DNA of 9,274 nucleotides from Parafilimonas sp. (lineage in GTDB: Bacteria > Bacteroidota > Bacteroidia > Chitinophagales > Chitinophagaceae): positions 1 through 9,274 of the forward strand of contig JAHEZC010000062.1 in assembly GCA_023251275.1 (NCBI GenBank), given 5' to 3'. Shown here one piece after another: positions 5,546 through 9,274 of the stretch. The notes under the pieces were generated by a model that saw only the letters and a list, made by a program, of their open reading frames with translations, did not search any database and was not told where the DNA came from. Each line of letters opens with the position of its first letter. Within the stretch, counting starts at the first letter, position 1. The translations under genes and the position numbers were made by a program.

Positions 5546-6550
5546 ATGCGTGAAGGTAAGGACCTTATTCTCGCCACGAAACCGTTTGCCAAAGAAATCC
5601 GCTGGAAAAGCTGGTACTATACAGCTTCATCATTTCTTTTGCTCATTACATTTTTGCTTGGTGTGTGGTTTGTACCAAATGTGTATGGCAGAATAATCTG
5701 CAGTGTTTTCAGCGCGCTGTTGCTGGCACGCTGTTTTATTATTTTTCATGATTACCAGCATCACTCTATCTTACAAAAATCTTTTTTCGCCAATATTATA
5801 TTTACCGTTTTTGGCACTTATATGCTCACGCCTCCCAGCATCTGGAAACGGTCTCATGATCATCATCATAATAATAATTCCAAATTATTCAGTGCGAGTA
5901 TTGGGTCGTATCCTGTTATGACAAAAGAAAAATTTATTGGTGCATCCCCTAATGAAAAAAAGATATACCTGGCCATCAGGCATCCGTTGAATATGTTGTT
6001 TTCTTATTTTACTATGTTTGTGTATGGTATGTGCATCCAGTCTTTCCTGAGCAGTTCACGAAGGCATTGGGATTCACTTGCTGTATTGATTCTTCATTTT
6101 TCTGTTGCTGTATTTATTTTTATTTTTTTTAGTCCGCTAACATGGTTCCTCGCATTTTTTTTACCATTTTTTTTATCACACATGCTTGGGGCATATCTTT
6201 TTTACGCACAGCATAATTTTCCGGGAGTTGTTTTTCGTAAAAATGTTGAATGGAGTTATGCGCATGCCGCAATCGAATCGTCAAGCTATATGGCAATGAA
6301 TCCATTTTGGCGATGGGTAACAGCTAATATAGGGTATCATCACATACATCATCTTAATTCGAGAATACCGTTTTACAGGTTACCCGAAGCAATGGCAAAT
6401 ATTCCTGAATTGCAAACTGCTACCATCACTACACTAAATCCCCGTGATATTATCAAATGCCTGCGACTGAAAGTATGGGATCCTGCACAAAACAAAATGA
6501 TCGGCTTTTCTGAAATGAAATCGGAAAAATTTCCGAAGCCATCTTCCTGA
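5546..6550 (+). CDS. Membrane fatty acid desaturase
   Basis: Integral-membrane di-iron desaturase that introduces a double bond into acyl chains, tuning membrane fluidity. The 334 residues carry the three histidine boxes: HDYQHH (68-73, HxxxHH), HDHHH (104-108, HxxHH) and HHIHH (265-269, HxxHH), plus the accessory His223 in AQHNF. Hydrophobic segments lie at about 24-46, 50-67, 82-94, 147-168, 176-195 and 198-220, placing all boxes on the cytosolic face as in acyl-lipid desaturases (Delta12/omega-6-like). Regiospecificity cannot be told. The conserved tail RIPFYRLPEAM (273-283) follows box 3. An in-frame stop at 5534-5536 fixes the ATG at 5546 as the earliest start. A TAAATTTG string ends 4 nt before it. 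It resembles a -7 box but has no -33 partner and would leave almost no leader. Ends convergently with lpxD 51 bp away. Confidence 0.93.
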   Translation: MREGKDLILATKPFAKEIRWKSWYYTASSFLLLITFLLGVWFVPNVYGRIICSVFSALLLARCFIIFHDYQHHSILQKSFFANIIFTVFGTYMLTPPSIWKRSHDHHHNNNSKLFSASIGSYPVMTKEKFIGASPNEKKIYLAIRHPLNMLFSYFTMFVYGMCIQSFLSSSRRHWDSLAVLILHFSVAVFIFIFFSPLTWFLAFFLPFFLSHMLGAYLFYAQHNFPGVVFRKNVEWSYAHAAIESSSYMAMNPFWRWVTANIGYHHIHHLNSRIPFYRLPEAMANIPELQTATITTLNPRDIIKCLRLKVWDPAQNKMIGFSEMKSEKFPKPSS

Positions 6551-6601
6551 AACTTTGCAGATTATTCTCCATCCGTATCGAAATATTTTTTATACTGCCT
6601 G

Positions 6602-7639
6602 TTATGCATCTTTTGTTTCTTCCTGCTTATGTTGCTTTTCTATTTTATCAATACGTTGCACCAGTGCATCAAGGTTACGGAAATGAATAAAGGCTTTCCT
6701 GTATTTGGCTGCTTCAAATGCGGGTGAACCCATATACACTTCTCCTTTTTTGTTAATGCTTTTTGAAATACCAGATTGTGCGGTGATGATGGTATTGTCT
6801 GCAATTTGAAGATGACCAACTATGCCGACCTGGCCGCTGAACATACAATTTTTTCCGATTTTAGTGGAACCTGCCACTACACCATGTGCTGCAAAATACG
6901 TGTTTTCTCCTACCTCCACATTGTGTGCAATGTGTATGAGGTTATCAAATTTTACTCCCCTGCGGAGAATAGTTGAACCGAGTGTAGCGCGGTCTATCGC
7001 GCAATTGGCGCCTATCTCCACATCATCCTCAATAATCACATTGCCAATTTGCGGTACTTTTTTGTTATCATTTTCAGGATTAAATCGAAAGCCATCGCTT
7101 CCTATCACTGTGCCTGAATGTATGATGCAATCTTTACCGATCACAGTCTCTGAATAAATTTTTACTCCCGCAAACAAAGTTGTGTTATCACCTATAATTG
7201 AATTGTCGCCAATGTACACCTGCGGATATATTTTTACATTATTTCCTATTTTTACATTCTCGCCAATGAAAGAAAATTCTCCCGCATAAATATTACTTCC
7301 GATCACAGCGTTCTCTGCAATAAAAGCCAGTTTTGAAATGCCTGTTTTATTCAGCTTTACCTGGTTATACATTTCCAGCAAACCTGCAAAAGCGATGTCT
7401 GGACTTTTTACACGTATCAAGGTTGATGAAACGGGCGCTGTTAATACAAGGTCTTTATTGATAATGACTACTGATGCTTTGGTAGTGTAGAGGTATTGTG
7501 TGTAAAGCGGGTTTGCAAGAAACGAAATAGATCCGGGTTCACCATCTTCTATTCTCGATAATTTGCTGACCGTAACATTTGCATCACCTTCGGGTACACC
7601 CTGCAGGAGGTCAGCTATTTGCTGTGCGGTAAATTGCAT
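6602..7639 (-). CDS. lpxD: UDP-3-O-(3-hydroxyacyl)glucosamine N-acyltransferase LpxD
   Basis: Third step of lipid A synthesis: transfers a 3-hydroxyacyl chain from ACP to the 2-amino group of UDP-3-O-acylglucosamine, in the cytosol. The N-terminal uridine-binding domain spans about 1-100 ([17 protein letters not shown], 28-44). A left-handed beta-helix of hexapeptide repeats ([30 protein letters not shown] and others) runs from about 105 to 290. A C-terminal helix (307-337) carries the basic [11 protein letters not shown] segment. Catalytic His239 (IAHNVEVG) and His276 (IVGHLQIA) sit at the same numbers as in E. coli LpxD. GSDGFRF (180-186) is also typical. The last residues are Lys/Glu-rich. 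The ATG at 7639 begins the standard MQFTAQQIA. It stands alone: no lpxC/fabZ fusion or lpxA is next to it, though these usually accompany lpxD in Bacteroidota, so it may be a second copy or a relocated gene. Confidence 0.95.
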   Translation of the reverse strand: MQFTAQQIADLLQGVPEGDANVTVSKLSRIEDGEPGSISFLANPLYTQYLYTTKASVVIINKDLVLTAPVSSTLIRVKSPDIAFAGLLEMYNQVKLNKTGISKLAFIAENAVIGSNIYAGEFSFIGENVKIGNNVKIYPQVYIGDNSIIGDNTTLFAGVKIYSETVIGKDCIIHSGTVIGSDGFRFNPENDNKKVPQIGNVIIEDDVEIGANCAIDRATLGSTILRRGVKFDNLIHIAHNVEVGENTYFAAHGVVAGSTKIGKNCMFSGQVGIVGHLQIADNTIITAQSGISKSINKKGEVYMGSPAFEAAKYRKAFIHFRNLDALVQRIDKIEKQHKQEETKDA

Positions 7640-7696
7640 CGTTAATGGTTTAAATTTTAATTGGTTAAATAAAAAAGAGTAATCGTATTGTTTCGC

Positions 7697-7704
7697 TAAA
7701 GGTA
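7697..7704 (-). promoter_or_regulatory. Possible -7 box for lpxD
   Basis: The minus strand reads TACCTTTA inside TTACCTTTAGC, one mismatch from TAnnTTTG, 57 nt upstream of the lpxD ATG. The -33 position holds only a TTT. An identical 11-mer lies at a similar distance before citrate synthase, supporting but not proving a promoter role. Confidence 0.3.
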
Positions 7705-7786
7705 ATTGAGTTCATTGAATGAGAAAGGCTTTTAAGGGCCGCCTGTAAATGTTTCTCTGATAGGTATTCAAAAAGAGAATTGATGA

Positions 7787-8200
7787 TTATACTTGTGTAC
7801 GTTTGCCGGAAAGCCTGTCTATTCTTACAGCCTCTTTCAATAATCTTACAATTGCATCTTCGTCAATTTCTTCAGGAGATTTATATATTTTATAAAATAT
7901 TTGTTTGTTACTCCCATGTGTAAGATAATGATCTGCATCATTGAGTTTATTGCCATACCAAAATCCCAATAAAACTCCTTCTTTAATTCCTCCCCGCGGA
8001 ATTGCGGATGGCCATATAATACAAATGCCTCTCTTACCATAGAAGAAAGGAACATTATAAGATATTTTTTCTTTACAATCTTTTGGCAGGTTTTCAATGA
8101 TTATTTGTCTCAACACATCTATTATTATCCGTTCATTTTCAGGAAGTATTTCAAATAGCTGAAGGAGGGATTTTATTTTAGATGAGGTTCCGGATTTCAT
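7787..8200 (-). CDS. DUF1801 (YdhG-like) protein
   Basis: A 137-residue soluble protein of the DUF1801/YdhG-like family; biochemical role not established. Recognisable features are the N-terminal helical part with ENERIIIDVLRQII (21-34), KISYNVPFFY (45-54, the family's Y-N/G-x-P-x-F strand), the IIWP segment (61-64), GVLLGFWYG (75-83) and the C-terminal YKIYKSPEEIDEDAI (103-117) leading into LLKEAVRID (120-128). Length is normal for the family. The ATG at 8200 is preceded by TTAATAA and has no Shine-Dalgarno sequence. Neighbours (GNAT enzyme upstream by 102 bp, lpxD downstream by 147 bp) are on the same strand but spaced widely enough to be separate units. Confidence 0.82.
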   Translation of the reverse strand: MKSGTSSKIKSLLQLFEILPENERIIIDVLRQIIIENLPKDCKEKISYNVPFFYGKRGICIIWPSAIPRGGIKEGVLLGFWYGNKLNDADHYLTHGSNKQIFYKIYKSPEEIDEDAIVRLLKEAVRIDRLSGKRTQV

Positions 8201-8302
8201 TTATTAAGTATGAGCGTAAATGTTGCAACTTATTTTTCGCATTGAAATACTTTTTCCATTTTATTAAGCTGTTGCCAAACCGCAAATTCACAAAACTTCT
8301 GA

Positions 8303-8746
8303 TTATTTATTCTTCATAAATTCCCATTCCCATACTTCCCCATCTTCCGGGTCATTAACTGTTCCGATAAATGCAAAACCATTTTTCTGCAATATCCTTG
8401 AGGAAAAATTGTTTTCCGGAAGTGTTCTCGCAGTAATCCTTACCATAGGGTTAGCCAGTAGAGCTGCATCAACCAATTCTCTGCAGATTTGCGTTCCTAT
8501 TCCTTTCCGCCTCCAGTTTTCAAATGTGCCGTAAGCTATTTCAACAGTTCCATTTACCGGCGCGCCCTTGAAACCTCCGCTGCCAACGAGGATATTGTTC
8601 TCTTTAGCGAAATACCCTATCCATGGAGACGTAAACCCGATTTTTTTGTAAAACTCAATTGTCATAGAGAGAATGTCGTGCAGCAACGGATCATCGGTAA
8701 AATTCGAGTTCTCCTCAAGTGTTTCTTTTATTGGGATTAATTCCAT
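8303..8746 (-). CDS. GNAT-family N-acetyltransferase
   Basis: Acetyl-CoA-dependent acetyltransferase; acceptor unknown. The 147-residue single domain shows the GNAT fold in order. Strand GYFAKENNILVGSGGF (44-59) leads to the beta-4 strand VEIAYGTFENWRRKG (68-82) and the acetyl-CoA pyrophosphate loop R80-K-G-I-G84, then helix TQICRELVDAAL (85-96). ARTLPENNFSSRILQKNGF (106-124) is the N-x-x-S-x-x-x-L-x-K-x-G-F motif B typical of RimJ/RimL-like (Acetyltransf_3) enzymes. The domain ends in the strand WEWEFMKN. It is unusually acidic at its N-terminus. The ATG at 8746 follows an A-rich tract. A 34-codon open frame ends 10 nt upstream, but I do not call it a gene. Confidence 0.85.
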   Translation of the reverse strand: MELIPIKETLEENSNFTDDPLLHDILSMTIEFYKKIGFTSPWIGYFAKENNILVGSGGFKGAPVNGTVEIAYGTFENWRRKGIGTQICRELVDAALLANPMVRITARTLPENNFSSRILQKNGFAFIGTVNDPEDGEVWEWEFMKNK

Positions 8747-8892
8747 TTTTTTCTTTTTATGTCATTGGAAGCAAAGAGACGGATTGTAATTTTTTTTGAC
8801 AGTGCTGCTGACAGATAAACTTACAAACTTTTTCCGAAAGTTGTTTAGCAATAACCTCCATAAGCAATGCTGTTTTTTACACCCGTTTAATT

Positions 8893-9192
8893 TTATTTAA
8901 TAATATTAAAAAGCAGTAGTGAGATAATTAAGAGAATACCGATAAGTGCGAAGCCAAAAAAATAATCCGATATTTTTTCTATCTGTTTTGACCTTTCCTG
9001 ATCTGATGTTTTTATAGCAATAAAAGAAAGCATGCAGGAGAAAATAAGCATCAATGCAATCACAGAAGTGAATTCGTCAATCATGCTATTCGCCGAATAT
9101 TCAGAGCCATGCAGCGAAGTGATCACAAAAAGGCAAAAACCCAAGAGCGTAGCCGATGTGTTCAGGATATGTGGTGATGTTTTGTTTGACAT
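8893..9192 (-). CDS. Small three-helix membrane protein of unknown function
   Basis: I cannot assign a family. The 99-residue protein has a short polar N-terminus (MSNKTSPHILN), then hydrophobic stretches at about 12-28, 43-60 and 77-97. A charged linker, KTSDQERSKQIEKISD (61-76), lies between the second and third. The first segment could be a signal anchor, but no lipobox or cleavage site is evident. Coding status is supported by the segment pattern and by an ATG preceded by a typical AT-only leader; the opposite-strand frame over the same bases looks like a shadow. No Shine-Dalgarno sequence and no clear promoter are visible. The next gene downstream is the GNAT enzyme, 146 bp away. Confidence 0.7.
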   Translation of the reverse strand: MSNKTSPHILNTSATLLGFCLFVITSLHGSEYSANSMIDEFTSVIALMLIFSCMLSFIAIKTSDQERSKQIEKISDYFFGFALIGILLIISLLLFNIIK

Positions 9193-9274
9193 TTTTTATA
9201 AAATAATTTTAAAGCCAGGCCATAATATTTATATTAGCCGTTTCTGTAAGCTGCTCACAAGCATGACCCCATGA

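Noticed and set aside
7846..8097. Second minus-strand 83-codon frame inside the DUF1801 gene.
   Set aside because: Out-of-frame shadow; the 137-residue frame carries all the family motifs.
9209..9274. Minus-strand frame open from the window edge for 21 codons to a TAA at 9209, possibly the 3' end of a gene preceding the membrane protein.
   Set aside because: Too short to distinguish from chance; another minus frame is also open for 14 codons and no family motif is visible.
9032..9274. Plus-strand 80-codon frame antisense to the small membrane protein.
   Set aside because: Mostly overlaps the better-supported minus-strand gene and shows no domain or plausible start context.

Overview
The window looks like chromosomal housekeeping DNA from a Bacteroidota bacterium, most likely near the Chitinophagaceae/Sphingobacteriia. 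Four things point there: a Bacteroidota-type DUF4293 membrane protein, an S16 ribosomal protein with a long basic tail, AT-rich starts with almost no Shine-Dalgarno sequence, and promoter-like elements of the TTTG-N19-TAnnTTTG type used by the Bacteroidota primary sigma factor. Lineage is inferred from protein and promoter character; no search was run.

Left part (1-4148): four minus-strand genes. Transcription runs from ffh (SRP GTPase) to rpsP (ribosomal protein S16) and rimM (16S maturation factor), then gltA (citrate synthase). The ffh-rpsP-rimM order is an old bacterial translation and secretion cluster, but trmD and rplS, which often follow, are absent and citrate synthase takes their place. 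A good Bacteroidota promoter lies before rpsP and a weaker one before ffh. The citrate synthase resembles the mitochondrial/eukaryotic type. The Ffh protein carries His where the SRP GTPase motif II normally has its catalytic Asp.

Middle (4149-7639): a plus-strand DUF4293 gene converges on a minus-strand HD-domain hydrolase. Their shared 3' region holds an AT-stem terminator candidate and a compact H-type pseudoknot candidate. A plus-strand membrane fatty acid desaturase is divergent from the HD gene and convergent with lpxD. The desaturase and LpxD both concern membrane lipid composition (acyl-chain unsaturation and lipid A), but they face each other and are not an operon.

Right part (7640-9274): three small minus-strand genes separated by 100-150 bp: a DUF1801 protein, a GNAT acetyltransferase and an unrecognised three-helix membrane protein. 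Nothing links them functionally.

No tRNA, rRNA, CRISPR array, insertion sequence or phage gene is visible, and no gene-free stretch exceeds about 180 bp. The window is ordinary core genome. The points worth checking are the Ffh substitution, the pseudoknot candidate, the citrate synthase type, the repeat upstream of gltA, the isolated lpxD and the non-ATG start of rimM. I see no convincing undescribed multi-gene system.
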